Assembly (NCBI GenBank): GCA_002748425.1
Contig: PDSJ01000011.1
Span: 62,001-126,000 of the forward strand
Length of the DNA stretch: 64,000 nucleotides
Origin: a candidate division KSB3 bacterium
Lineage (GTDB): Bacteria; Moduliflexota; Moduliflexia; Moduliflexales; Moduliflexaceae
Reading direction: 5' to 3'
Part shown: positions 25,222 through 34,221 of the stretch, piece after piece
Layout of the letters: every line of letters begins with the position of its first letter
Numbering within the stretch: position 1 is the stretch's first letter
The notes under the pieces: model-generated
Seen by the model: only the letters and a program-made list of their open reading frames with translations
Database searches by the model: none
Told to the model about the DNA's origin: nothing
Program-made: the position numbers and the translations under genes

Positions 25222-28200
25222 ATGAACAATTACCACACGCTGGGAACGCGTCTTCCCCGCATAGACGGCTACGAAAAAGTTACCGGCAAGGGGCTGTATG
25301 GTGACGACCTGAATTTTCACGGGATGCTTCATGCGGCCTGCCGTTATACGGATATTCCCGCCGGTAAAATCATACAGCTCGACATTTCACAGGCCGAGAA
25401 AATCGAAGGCGTCGCGGCGATCGCCCTGTATAAAGATATTCCTGGACAAAAACGGGTGGGCCCGATTCGGGCCGATCAATATGTACTTGCCGACGATGAA
25501 GTGTTTTTCTCCGGTGACGTCATTGCCATTGTCGCGGCCGAGACACGTGAAATCGCCGCGACAGCTGCTGAGGCCATTCAGGTCGAATACGATCCGATTG
25601 ACGGCATATTCGATGTGGAAGAAGCTGTACAGCCGGGCAGCCGCCTGATTCATCCGGAATTTAAAAGTAATATCGTTGTCCATTATCCGGTCATAAAAGG
25701 CGACGTGGAACAAGGCTTTCAGCAATCAGACCAGCTCATTGAACGAAGCTATAGAACCGGTTTTCACGAACACGCGTACATCGAGCCGGAAACCGTGATG
25801 GCGGCTCCCGATTGGACGACCGGGGGCTTCCGAGTATATGGCTCCATCCAAAATCCGTACGAAACCCGTGAAGTCGTGGCAAAATTTCTGGATGTCGCCC
25901 TCAACAAAGTGAACGTGATGCCATCGATCCTGGGTGGGTCCTTCGGCGGAAAGGACGATATTGTCCACGTAATGGCCTGCCGTGCAGCGCTGCTGTCAAA
26001 AATGACTGCCAGGCCAGTGAAACTCACCAATACCCGGGAGCAATCCCTGAAAGAAAGTTATAAACGTCACCCCTACATCATGAACTATAAGGTAGGATTC
26101 ATGCGGGACGGCACGTTGAAAGCGATGCAGATCGATATCCTGGCTGACAGCGGAGCCTATGCGTCACAAACCTTTTTTGTGACCTGGCGCTCTGCTGTGC
26201 AAGCCACCGGGCCGTATGAAATCGAGCATGTTCGTACTAACGTTCGCGGCGTGTACACGAATAACACCTATACTGCAGCCTATCGTGGTTTCGGCGCACC
26301 ACAGGTGATCTTCGCTCAAGAATCGCTGATGGATGAAATTGCCGAAATCTGCGGGCTGTCTCCACTGGAAATTCGTCGTAAAAACGGATATACACAGGGC
26401 AGCGTCACGGCAACCGGGCAGAGGCTGTCCGGACATAAGGTCGCTCTCTCGCAGGTCATCGACGAAGCGGTTCACAAATCTGCTTATCAGAAAAAACGTG
26501 AGGAATTCAGTACCCTGAACAAGACGGCTGAACGTGTTAAATACGGAATCGGCCTTTCCTGCAGCTTCCGGGGCTGTTCTCTGGGTGCCGAAGGGCTGGA
26601 TACCTCCTCTGCAATCGTCTCAGTACAGGCCGACGGCAGTATCTACCTCATGACCGGTGTCACGGAAAACGGACAGGGCCTGCAAACCACCTTTTGTCAG
26701 ATGGTCTCGGAGATTTTGGGTGTGGGCCAGGAGAAACTGGTCTTTCTCACGCCGCAAACGTCTTCAATTGCCGACGGCGGACCGACGGTGGCCTCTCGCG
26801 GCACTCTCATGGGCGGCAATGCGATCGTCAACGCCGCCAATATCATCAAAGAACGCATCTTTTCAGTTATTCAGGAAGACCTTCAGGTTGCCGCTATGGA
26901 GGACACCGTCTGGAAAGACGGCTGCATTTCCAAAAAATCTTCCAAAACTGATATGCAGGCAATTCGCTTTGAAGACGCTGTTGGCAAGGCATTCCAGGCC
27001 GGATTAAATCTCTCGGCCTATGGATGGTACAAAGCGCCTGACGTCAACTGGGAAGAAGAACGGGGACATGGCAATGCCTATTTTACCTTTGTGTACGGCT
27101 GTCAGATCGCTGAAATCGCAGTGGATACCCATACCGGAAAAATTGAAGTGCTTCAGATCACCGCAGCCCATGAAGTCGGACAGGTGATCAATCGGCTTGG
27201 CGCTGAAGGACAGGTGTTCGGCGGTGTCACGCAGGGAATGGGCTACGGCATCTTTGAGGATTACGATATTCAGCACGGCGTGGTCAAATCAGTCAACCTG
27301 GATACCTACCTCCTTCCGACAATTAAGGATATCCAGAACATCAATCCGATATTCGTAGAAAATCCCGACAAGAACGGGCCTTTTGGCGCTAAAAGTCTGG
27401 GGGAACCGACTCTGGAGCTTACGGCTGCCGCGCTTAATAACGCACTGAGCTTTGCAGTGGGGACACGTTCATACCAAATCCCCCTGACCTTGGAACAGGT
27501 CTATTTGGGCAAAAACCTGCGCAAACCAGTGCGGCAGAGTGAAGTGCGCGCAGAAGTGTGTAAAATCGATCACACGGCCTATGGCGGCCACAAACACAGT
27601 TCCCGCGTCAACAAAGTGAAAATGACGACTCCGGCAAGCTTACAAGAGGCGCTTGCGCTGCTTGCGACAGGAGCGTTCCGCATTATTTCCGGCGGAACTG
27701 ACGTGGTGATTGAAGCGCGTATGCGCGATGAAGCGCTCAATTTGCTGAATATTTCGAATCTCCCGGAATTAGCCCGGATCAGCGAAGAAGAGGACGCCAT
27801 CAGCATTGGCGGAGCAGCCACATTCAGTTCCATTATCCGACATGAATCACTGCAACAACACGTTCCGCTCTTTGTGCACGCCTGCTCTACTGTCGGGTCC
27901 ACACAGATTCGTAATCGTGGTACGGTCGGTGGGAATCTGGTCAATGCCGCGCCTTGCGCCGATGCCTTACCGCCGCTCATTGCGTATCACGCAAAGCTGC
28001 GACTCCAGTCGGAAAACGGGCTACGCGAGATTGACGCAGCGGATTTCACCATCAAACAGTATCACACGCAGATCCGTCCAGACGAAATTCTTGCAGAAAT
28101 CGTCCTGCCGAAACCACATGAAAAATTCTATTACAGTTATTTTCAGCTTGGACGGCGGAATGCGCTCAACATCACCCGTTTAAGTCTCAGCGCATTGCTC

Positions 28201-28464
28201 TCTTTTGATGAGAACGGGAAAATAAAGACCTGCCGCCTTGTTGACGGGGCCATGTTCAGCCGTCCGCAGCGTTTGACTCCAGTGGAAAATGTGCTGCGGG
28301 GAAAGGTGCTGAATGACGAGACGATTTCCGCTGTCAGAGCGCCTCTGGCGGATATGATCGAAGCTGCCATCGGCAAACGCTGGTCCGCCGAATATAAAAA
28401 ACCGGTCTTCATTGATATTTGCCAGGATCTGCTGCGGGATATACACGGGCAAATTTGTCACTAA
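25222..28464 (+). CDS. Fused molybdenum-binding and FAD-binding hydroxylase subunit
   Basis: 1080 residues. Residues 1 to about 770 are a complete XdhA-type molybdopterin subunit (hammerhead at KVTGKGLYGDDL; GGSFGGKDD; AAYRGFGAPQ with the substrate arginine; FGAKSLGEP with the catalytic glutamate). A linker near 775-800 leads into an FAD-binding subunit (about 805-1075) with IISGGTDVVIEAR and RGTVGGNLVNAAPCADALP. The iron-sulfur partner is separate and directly downstream. Mo-FAD fusion with a free 2Fe-2S subunit reverses the more familiar FeS-first arrangement. There is no frameshift or internal stop, so the fusion looks genuine. The probable substrate is a purine; third hydroxylase of the island. 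Confidence 0.9.
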   Translation: MNNYHTLGTRLPRIDGYEKVTGKGLYGDDLNFHGMLHAACRYTDIPAGKIIQLDISQAEKIEGVAAIALYKDIPGQKRVGPIRADQYVLADDEVFFSGDVIAIVAAETREIAATAAEAIQVEYDPIDGIFDVEEAVQPGSRLIHPEFKSNIVVHYPVIKGDVEQGFQQSDQLIERSYRTGFHEHAYIEPETVMAAPDWTTGGFRVYGSIQNPYETREVVAKFLDVALNKVNVMPSILGGSFGGKDDIVHVMACRAALLSKMTARPVKLTNTREQSLKESYKRHPYIMNYKVGFMRDGTLKAMQIDILADSGAYASQTFFVTWRSAVQATGPYEIEHVRTNVRGVYTNNTYTAAYRGFGAPQVIFAQESLMDEIAEICGLSPLEIRRKNGYTQGSVTATGQRLSGHKVALSQVIDEAVHKSAYQKKREEFSTLNKTAERVKYGIGLSCSFRGCSLGAEGLDTSSAIVSVQADGSIYLMTGVTENGQGLQTTFCQMVSEILGVGQEKLVFLTPQTSSIADGGPTVASRGTLMGGNAIVNAANIIKERIFSVIQEDLQVAAMEDTVWKDGCISKKSSKTDMQAIRFEDAVGKAFQAGLNLSAYGWYKAPDVNWEEERGHGNAYFTFVYGCQIAEIAVDTHTGKIEVLQITAAHEVGQVINRLGAEGQVFGGVTQGMGYGIFEDYDIQHGVVKSVNLDTYLLPTIKDIQNINPIFVENPDKNGPFGAKSLGEPTLELTAAALNNALSFAVGTRSYQIPLTLEQVYLGKNLRKPVRQSEVRAEVCKIDHTAYGGHKHSSRVNKVKMTTPASLQEALALLATGAFRIISGGTDVVIEARMRDEALNLLNISNLPELARISEEEDAISIGGAATFSSIIRHESLQQHVPLFVHACSTVGSTQIRNRGTVGGNLVNAAPCADALPPLIAYHAKLRLQSENGLREIDAADFTIKQYHTQIRPDEILAEIVLPKPHEKFYYSYFQLGRRNALNITRLSLSALLSFDENGKIKTCRLVDGAMFSRPQRLTPVENVLRGKVLNDETISAVRAPLADMIEAAIGKRWSAEYKKPVFIDICQDLLRDIHGQICH

Positions 28465-28484
28465 AGACAACGAGACTTCACATT

Positions 28485-28961
28485 ATGAAAACTTTACATT
28501 TTACCGTAAACGGCAGGCCGGTACGGCTTGAGCTAGATGACTCGATGAGACTCATCGATGTGTTGCGCGAAAAGCTGAACCTCACCGGCACAAAAGAAGG
28601 CTGCGGTATCGGGGAATGCGGGGCATGCACGGTCATCTTAAATGGCGACGCAGTCTGCTCGTGCCTGATTCTTGCCGGCCAACTGGAAGGCGCTGAAGTA
28701 GAAACCGTCGAAAATTTAGCGCAAGACGGTGTTTTATCCAGCTTGCAGCAGGCTTTTTTAGAGCATGGCGCAATTCAGTGCGGTATCTGCACACCGGGTA
28801 TGCTTATGAGTGCGAAAGCGCTCTTGGATCGAAATCCGCATCCCACGGAAGAAGAGATTAAAACGGCCCTGGAAGGCAACTTATGCCGCTGCACAGGCTA
28901 CTTCCCCATTGTACATGCGGTCAAAGATGTTGCCAATCATGCACTCTCTCAATCAGGCTAG
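28485..28961 (+). CDS. 2Fe-2S subunit partnering the Mo-FAD fusion
   Basis: 158 residues from ATG 28485 (MKTLHFTVNG), the start that matches the family; an upstream in-frame ATG would overlap the preceding gene by 46 bases. Cysteine motifs GCGIGECGACTV and CGICTPGM...CRCTGYF bind two 2Fe-2S clusters. The gap to the fusion gene is 20 bases, so the two are co-transcribed. It is more similar to XdhC at 21950 than to the ferredoxin part of XdhD. Confidence 0.92.
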   Translation: MKTLHFTVNGRPVRLELDDSMRLIDVLREKLNLTGTKEGCGIGECGACTVILNGDAVCSCLILAGQLEGAEVETVENLAQDGVLSSLQQAFLEHGAIQCGICTPGMLMSAKALLDRNPHPTEEEIKTALEGNLCRCTGYFPIVHAVKDVANHALSQSG

Positions 28962-28992
28962 ACGGCACTCATCATTAGCGACATGTTCGCAG

Positions 28993-29053
28993 GTGCCGGA
29001 CGTGCGGAAACGTCGTTTTCACTCTGAAAGCCGCATGTTAACACGTCCGGCAC
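28993..29053. terminator. Long inverted repeat between convergent genes
   Basis: Perfect 12-bp arms GTGCCGGACGTG (28993-29004) and CACGTCCGGCAC (29042-29053), with a smaller GCGG/CCGC pairing inside. It ends the hydroxylase operon and faces lgt. There is no T-run, so it may act as a barrier or in mRNA stability. Confidence 0.45.
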
Positions 29054-29111
29054 ATTCTGCAAAACAGCACGATCACATAAAAGTTTTCAGCTTCCTCTTT
29101 GTTGATCCCCT

Positions 29112-29876
29112 TCAGCCCTGTTTACATGCAGGGCTGCCAGCCCGACAAAAGGACACAAAAAGAATCACTCCGCTTGCAAGAAACAGGCTTCCGGAAATCC
29201 ATTGAGTTGTCAACAGGCTTCCGGGAGCACTGCCTGCTTCATCCCGATAAAAATCGACGCCAAAGCGCAGCAGCGAACTGAGCAAAAGATACAGCAGAAA
29301 CGGTTGTCCCGGTTTTAACACGCTTCGGTTCCCTGTCAGGACGAGCGGGACAATGCAGAGAACACTCAAAACACCCTCATACAACTGGATGGGATGGCGA
29401 AATGTCCCATGCAGCCATACTCCCCACGGGACGCTTGTGCTCATACCGTAATCGCAGCCATTCAACAAGCAGCCCAAGCGCATAAAAAACATCGCGAGTG
29501 CCAGGCCGGGTGCAAACGCATCTGCCAAGCGGAGAAGCGGAAGCTTATAGGCACAGGCCGCCCACGCTCCGCACAGAGCTCCGCCCAACAAACCGCCATG
29601 AAAAGAGAAACCGCCGTCCAGGGCTTCCAGACGGCAGAGATGCTTGAGGCTGATATCGTCAGTGCCGTTCTGAAAAAAGGCCCAGAAAAAGAGCCGGGCA
29701 CTGAGAATCGCTCCGAGAAAGGCCCATAACGCGACTTTTACCAGCACAGCGTGTTTGAGTCCAAAACGCTCCGCCTCACGAGCAGCGAGCCAAAGCCCTG
29801 TCATGAATGCAAGCGCCATCAGCACTGTCTGTGTATAAAGTACGACACCAGGGATTTCAAAGAGGATGGGGTACAT
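29112..29876 (-). CDS. lgt: Prolipoprotein diacylglyceryl transferase
   Basis: 254 residues, inner-membrane protein with about seven hydrophobic helices. Lgt signatures are FMRLGCLLNGCDYG (about 130-143, the GRxGNFxNGE-like active region) and RHPIQLYEG near 160. It attaches diacylglycerol to the lipobox cysteine of prolipoproteins. It is at the short end for the family and has the CDYG variant seen in many anaerobes. No ribosome site is obvious. The gene stands alone between the hydroxylase operon and an exported protein. Confidence 0.85.
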   Translation of the reverse strand: MYPILFEIPGVVLYTQTVLMALAFMTGLWLAAREAERFGLKHAVLVKVALWAFLGAILSARLFFWAFFQNGTDDISLKHLCRLEALDGGFSFHGGLLGGALCGAWAACAYKLPLLRLADAFAPGLALAMFFMRLGCLLNGCDYGMSTSVPWGVWLHGTFRHPIQLYEGVLSVLCIVPLVLTGNRSVLKPGQPFLLYLLLSSLLRFGVDFYRDEAGSAPGSLLTTQWISGSLFLASGVILFVSFCRAGSPACKQG

Positions 29877-29930
29877 GGGGGAGAGTTTCCCGGAAGCGCA
29901 GGATCAGAGGCTCCAGGAAACTTTCAGGTC

Positions 29931-31166
29931 TTATTTTCGTCCTTTCCGCTGGAAGATAAGGCCAAAAGGCACGACCATTCCCAGCAGCAAGGCCACATTT
30001 TTCCAATTTTGCGGTTTCGCCCCCAGCTCGGCAAATTTTGCTGTTTGCGCTCCAAAGCACGCATGACCCGTCCTCTGCTTTGAATCTGTTTTTCCAACTC
30101 GTTTCCAGAGCAATTGGCCTTCAGTTAAGGCAGTGACTTCTTTATTCATGTACCAGATCACATCTTGAATCGCACAATTACTATAGGATTCGGCTTTCCC
30201 GATCCGAATCATCCGTTCGATCTGGCTGTCCTGTCTGATGAACCTGACATATTCACTGCTTTCATAAGGAACCCCCATCTTTTTCATGAGAAACACGTGT
30301 AACAACTTTTTTTTAGTTGAGCCCGGGGCATTGTAAGCGATATCGTCAGCCGCGACAACCGTCGTAAGCCCCTGATCTCTGGGGCCTAACACGGCTCCGG
30401 TCATGACAGAAGGAACAGAAGCGGCAGCTGGGAGCGAAAGAGTCACATAACAGGTACATGAGGCGAATTGAGGCTGCGGAACCGAGCGATCGATTTCAGG
30501 AAAGGCCGTGTAAAACACCTCCTCAGCTTCCTGACTCAAGGCAACACTGCCCTGAGTATAAAACAAAATGGCCTGCTGAATACTTCTATGTCCTCCCCCT
30601 GTACGATTTCCAGTACGGATAAGCTGTTCAGCCACATGGTCATGATCGACTAAAATCAGTTTCCAATAGCCCCGTTCATGCCGATAGTTATATTCCGATT
30701 CCTCTTGCCCGTATCGTGGAACCGGTGAGATTCCCCGACTATCGATTGGATACTGGCTTTGGCGGGAATTATCCGATGCAGGACGTCCTGAAAGCAGAAT
30801 CTGGTAGGCCTGTGGGCTGAGAGAATGCGGGACAGCGTCTCGAACAGCGTAAATACCGTCCGGATCAATGTCCTGGTACACGATAATATCGAAGATCTTT
30901 CGCTCTCCCGGCTCCAGGCGTAAGGAGACATCCTGCCCAATGATCAGATAAGGAGCGTAGGGACCGGTATTCGATGTCTTGGCAACATCCCCAATCTCGA
31001 GCGAAAAGCTCTGATCGGTCGACTCAGGGTTAAAAATATACACCTTGGCAACCTGGGGGCTTTCTGTGTCATTCCATCGGATTTGCCAGTCAAGGGCTGC
31101 CTCGCTTAGTCCGAAGAATCCGAAGACACAGACCCCTGCAAGCGCTATCATCACATATCTTTTCAT
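29931..31166 (-). CDS. Exported protein with C-terminal membrane anchor, unknown function
   Basis: 411 residues from the ATG at 31166, chosen because AGGAGG lies six bases upstream and the signal peptide (MKRYVMIALAGVCVFGFFG, cleavage near SEA-AL) follows at once. The N-terminal part is b-rich and reads like an immunoglobulin-like domain (VYIFNPES...SFSLEIGD...LRLEPGERKIFDIIVY). The middle is unassigned. The C-terminus is a hydrophobic stretch (VALLLGMVVPFGLIF) followed by RKGRK, the layout of a tail anchor or surface-sorting signal. Divergent from the SurA-like gene at 31262, so the two may share a promoter region and envelope role. No family recognised. Confidence 0.65.
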   Translation of the reverse strand: MKRYVMIALAGVCVFGFFGLSEAALDWQIRWNDTESPQVAKVYIFNPESTDQSFSLEIGDVAKTSNTGPYAPYLIIGQDVSLRLEPGERKIFDIIVYQDIDPDGIYAVRDAVPHSLSPQAYQILLSGRPASDNSRQSQYPIDSRGISPVPRYGQEESEYNYRHERGYWKLILVDHDHVAEQLIRTGNRTGGGHRSIQQAILFYTQGSVALSQEAEEVFYTAFPEIDRSVPQPQFASCTCYVTLSLPAAASVPSVMTGAVLGPRDQGLTTVVAADDIAYNAPGSTKKKLLHVFLMKKMGVPYESSEYVRFIRQDSQIERMIRIGKAESYSNCAIQDVIWYMNKEVTALTEGQLLWKRVGKTDSKQRTGHACFGAQTAKFAELGAKPQNWKNVALLLGMVVPFGLIFQRKGRK

Positions 31167-31261
31167 CCTCATCCTCCTGCATGATCTTAAAGAATATCGG
31201 GAAACTGATTGACAAAAGTTCATGCCTATCGTAAACCTAACTGTAGGTATAGCTGGAAAAT

Positions 31262-31876
31262 ATGAGCAAGTCAAGAAAAAATATCTTCATAACAATGCAA
31301 AAATCCAATATCCCGAGTATAAAAAGACGCTTTGCAGGCAGTGCTCTGATTGTTATCCTGCTTCTCGCAAGCCTCACTGCCGAGGCTGAATTGATCGAAA
31401 AAATCGTCGCGATCCTTGATGGAGAACTGATCTTGTTAAGCGACATTCAACAAGAATTGGAAAATCCGGTGGCTCAGGTCCTCGCCGATTTCGATGAAAA
31501 CTCTTTGCAAGAAGAAGACGTGCTAACCTATGTGATCGAACGAAAATTACTGCAACAGGAAATCCAATACCTTGCAGCCCCTAAAGAAAAAACGCTGACC
31601 AAAACAATAGTCTTGGAATACATCAGCAAAACTTTCGGGCATCGTACCCTCGAGGACCTCCAGCAAAAACTCCTCACACACAGGATTTCCGATCGAGATC
31701 TGGAAGAAGAGTTACGACTCTATATGAAAGGCATCAATTATATTCGTCGAAAATTCCGCTTCAAGGCTGATATCGACAATCCGGACATTGTCCTGAAGCT
31801 CTTTCAAAAATGGCTGGAAGACCTGAAAGCAAAGGCAACGATCCAGGTGCTCGATACCGACGGTCGGTCATTGTAA
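31262..31876 (+). CDS. SurA-N-like periplasmic chaperone domain protein
   Basis: 204 residues. A basic N-terminus and hydrophobic stretch (ALIVILLLASLTAEA) form a signal peptide, then LIEKIVAILDGELILLSDI, the opening of SurA/PpiC-type chaperones, followed by about 150 residues of charged helices. No parvulin PPIase domain follows, so it is a chaperone module only, or a shortened SurA. The 3' end overlaps the convergent isomerase-like gene by 9 bases. An alternative ATG lies at 31295. The fit to SurA_N is by motif and helical pattern; the function in outer-membrane protein folding is inferred. Confidence 0.6.
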   Translation: MSKSRKNIFITMQKSNIPSIKRRFAGSALIVILLLASLTAEAELIEKIVAILDGELILLSDIQQELENPVAQVLADFDENSLQEEDVLTYVIERKLLQQEIQYLAAPKEKTLTKTIVLEYISKTFGHRTLEDLQQKLLTHRISDRDLEEELRLYMKGINYIRRKFRFKADIDNPDIVLKLFQKWLEDLKAKATIQVLDTDGRSL

Positions 31877-33064
31877 TTCCAGCCCCAGCACGCGGCAGGC
31901 CAAATTCAGAACATCGGCATAGTCGGCGGGCAGAATCAGATGATGATTCCCCAACGGGCGCTCTCGCAATGCCGTTGCAGCGTCCGGCCTCAAAGCGACT
32001 TCGATTTGTGTACGGCAGGCCTGTGTAAGTTGTGGGCGCTCCAGCACTTCTGCTCTCGTGAGAAACGCTTTGGTCAGAGTCGCATCCAGACGAAACAGCA
32101 AGACATCATCCGCCTCCCACTGCCCTCGAATCGCAGTCCCTTGACCGGTTTCAAAATGCGTGACGATCGAAAAATCACGCAACAGGTTTAGCGGCGCAGT
32201 ACAGTGGGCGAAAATCGCGTGTGAGTCTCCAACGTGCACTGTGTTCGCTATCCAGGGGACCAGCCCTGTAAGCGCCCTCACCAGCATCATTCCTGTCGCG
32301 CTGCAAATATCACCTTCACAGCCGGCAGGAAGACCGTCGGTATTCAACTGCGCCAGAGGCAGGCAGGCTGTCACGGCATGTTCCACCACCAGCGAGAAAC
32401 ATTCCACCGTAATGGCATCCAGTCTCTGTGTCCGAATGCAATTTCTCAAGACTCGGTACACTTTTGCAGTATCCTGCAAATTAAAATGCGAGCTGTGAAA
32501 ATTCTCAAACAAGGCTGTATCCGCGTCTTGTTCCTGAAAGTTTTCCAGGCTGTTCCACGGAAAGCGTTGCAACTCAATTCCGAGTTTTTCCTGCAGGCGT
32601 TCAGGGGCAATCGTGGATGCCGCCAGCCATTCCGAGACCTCGCCGATCAATCCCAGGCGCTGGCCCTTTAGACGATGCAGGCCATCCATTACCTGGGTGA
32701 ATTTTTTTAAAAACCCAGCAGTTTCAGGCTGATCGTAATCGAGCAGCACTGTGCGGATCCCGCGCTGATTCGCGTAGGCTTTCACTTCAGTTGCTGAGGC
32801 AAAAGAATTGCCTTCTTTACAGGCCAGCAGCACATAGAATTTATCTGGTTTGAGCATGTCAACCGCCAAAGCTTCCGAGCCGCCAGACAGAAAAAACAAC
32901 AGCTCGGCTTCTGTATTGACAATCTCCACGCATTCAACATCGACCAGAGACAGCAGTTTTGCTTCTCCTTCTTTACACTGATCCGCTCCAGCCCCACGAT
33001 GTGCCAGCAACGCTGCCTTTAGACGTCTCATCTTCGGCTTCTTCTTTTTCGTTCGATTTTTCAT
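31868..33064 (-). CDS. L-fucose/L-arabinose isomerase-fold protein
   Basis: 398 residues from ATG 33064; an ATG 72 bases upstream and one 33 bases downstream are alternatives, none with a strong ribosome site. The very basic N-terminus (KNRTKKKKPKMRR) argues that the downstream start may be right. Fucose-isomerase-like features: GLIGEVSEWL in the middle, VECFSLVVE and GCEGDICSATGMM (metal-binding glutamate region), AHCTAPLNL and GNHHLI at the C-terminus. Sugar isomerases of this group interconvert aldoses and ketoses. The sugar is unknown. It could serve the sugar-acid genes 1.5 kb away, but lies on the other strand. Confidence 0.7.
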   Translation of the reverse strand: MKNRTKKKKPKMRRLKAALLAHRGAGADQCKEGEAKLLSLVDVECVEIVNTEAELLFFLSGGSEALAVDMLKPDKFYVLLACKEGNSFASATEVKAYANQRGIRTVLLDYDQPETAGFLKKFTQVMDGLHRLKGQRLGLIGEVSEWLAASTIAPERLQEKLGIELQRFPWNSLENFQEQDADTALFENFHSSHFNLQDTAKVYRVLRNCIRTQRLDAITVECFSLVVEHAVTACLPLAQLNTDGLPAGCEGDICSATGMMLVRALTGLVPWIANTVHVGDSHAIFAHCTAPLNLLRDFSIVTHFETGQGTAIRGQWEADDVLLFRLDATLTKAFLTRAEVLERPQLTQACRTQIEVALRPDAATALRERPLGNHHLILPADYADVLNLACRVLGLELQ

Positions 33065-33175
33065 AGCATATTTCTTCTTCTGCTGCCGTCTCAGTGTTAT
33101 AGAACACGATCTGTCAGAAATCGGCATTCTCTTCAAAAAAAGCGACTCTTTTTGTGTTTAAGATATCCTTTGCTG

Positions 33176-33204
33176 CGCATACACGGACGCCGCTCATCTG
33201 TCAA
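33176..33204 (-). promoter_or_regulatory. Candidate promoter of the isomerase-like gene
   Basis: Minus strand TTGACA (33204-33199), 17-base spacer, TATGCG (33181-33176). It lies about 110 bases upstream of the chosen start. The -10 is weak. Confidence 0.35.
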
Positions 33205-33598
33205 GAGCTTGTTCGTAATTTTTCTCGAGAAAAACATGCATGGCTGTTGTGCCAACAGTCGCGACATGGGTCTTTCCGGAATACGTCCGGAGTCTGGGCC
33301 AGGAGAAGAACATCGCTTAACGCGTATTCGATCCAGAACATGGCTTACGGTCGTCCGCCGCAAACCACAGCTTCGGCTTTAATCTGCAAATCGGAAGATC
33401 AGCGAATGCCCTGAATCAGCAACCGGCGCAAAAGGGTGGAGGGAGCAAGAACGATCGGCCACTTTTTACGTCCGGGTTCAGCCCTGGCGTATGCTATGTG
33501 AAAGGATCTTTGAAAGCTTACTAAGGATCAGCTGCTGAATGGATTTGATCTCTGACACGTTCTGAGAACACATCCGGCAGCCGGAACAATTCTCACTT

Positions 33599-33650
33599 CC
33601 AACTGGAGGGCATCGCATCCCCAGTTGGTCCGAAGTCAATCTGGGGATGC
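33599..33650. repeat. Two overlapping, mutually exclusive inverted repeats
   Basis: CCAACTGG (33599-33606) pairs with CCAGTTGG (33621-33628). GCATCCCCAG (33615-33624) pairs with CTGGGGATGC (33641-33650). The arms share bases 33621-33624, so only one stem can form at a time, as in attenuators. It lies between two leftward genes. Confidence 0.4.
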
Positions 33651-33708
33651 CTCACTTCGTCTGCCGTGCAGTAACTCCGCTTCACGCCGGAACCGTTGAG
33701 ATAGGCAG

Positions 33709-33750
33709 AAAAAATCCCTCGGCCGTCCCTGCTTGTCAGGGAAGGCTGAG
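33709..33750 (-). terminator. Rho-independent-type terminator of the roadblock gene
   Basis: On the minus strand a 14-bp stem with one mismatch and one G-U (33750-33737 with 33731-33718) and a 5-base loop is followed within four bases by TTTTTT (33714-33709). It is 33 bases after the stop codon. Confidence 0.75.
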
Positions 33751-33782
33751 ACAGACGGCAGCAAGTTCGCGCGGCAAAGAGC

Positions 33783-34145
33783 TTACATATCAAGATTTTT
33801 GTCAATCTTTTCAAGCTCTAATCGCGCCAAGGCCAAATTACTCTTCCCTCTATCCAAAATGAGATACAAAAATACTGTCGTGCTTGAATGGAGCATGCGG
33901 ATGAGATGATATTGTGCTTCTAAGGTAATCAGAATGTCCTCAATCTTATCTTCGATGCCGAGTTTGTCCCGCACCTTTTTTTTCGCCCGCACGACTTCGG
34001 TGTTTCCGGCGGCGGCAAGTTGCATATTAATGCGACCGCCCCCCTCTGTACCCAGGCACATCCCGGACTTAAAATCCACTAACGCTACTCCAATTGCTCC
34101 ATCGATCTGCATTGCCTTCGCTAATGATTCACTGATATTTGCCAT
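33783..34145 (-). CDS. Roadblock/LC7-domain protein
   Basis: 120 residues from the ATG at 34145 (MANISESLA), which has GGAGG at the right distance; a TTG 15 bases upstream is less likely. The layout is Roadblock/LC7: helix, GAIGVALVDFKSGMCLG strand pair, long helix, then EDILITLEAQYHLIRML and a LYLILDRGKSNLALAR strand-helix end. Bacterial members (MglB and relatives) modulate small GTPases or form dimeric scaffolds. No GTPase gene is adjacent. Single gene with its own terminator. Confidence 0.75.
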   Translation of the reverse strand: MANISESLAKAMQIDGAIGVALVDFKSGMCLGTEGGGRINMQLAAAGNTEVVRAKKKVRDKLGIEDKIEDILITLEAQYHLIRMLHSSTTVFLYLILDRGKSNLALARLELEKIDKNLDM

Positions 34146-34221
34146 TGAACCAGCCTCCAATCATATCTTACGACTTCACTGAGTTACTGAGTTAATGTAC
34201 ATAGATCCTACTTTCCATTCC

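Larger units (their letters stand above)
33137..33782. other. Non-coding gap, 646 bp
   Basis: No frame here has both a start signal and a recognisable protein. It contains the isomerase promoter, the terminator of the roadblock gene, and two mutually exclusive inverted repeats at 33599-33650. Confidence 0.5.

Noticed and set aside
33137..33420. Several 70-86 codon frames on both strands
   Set aside because: They overlap each other, lack start signals and have arginine/serine-rich random composition.
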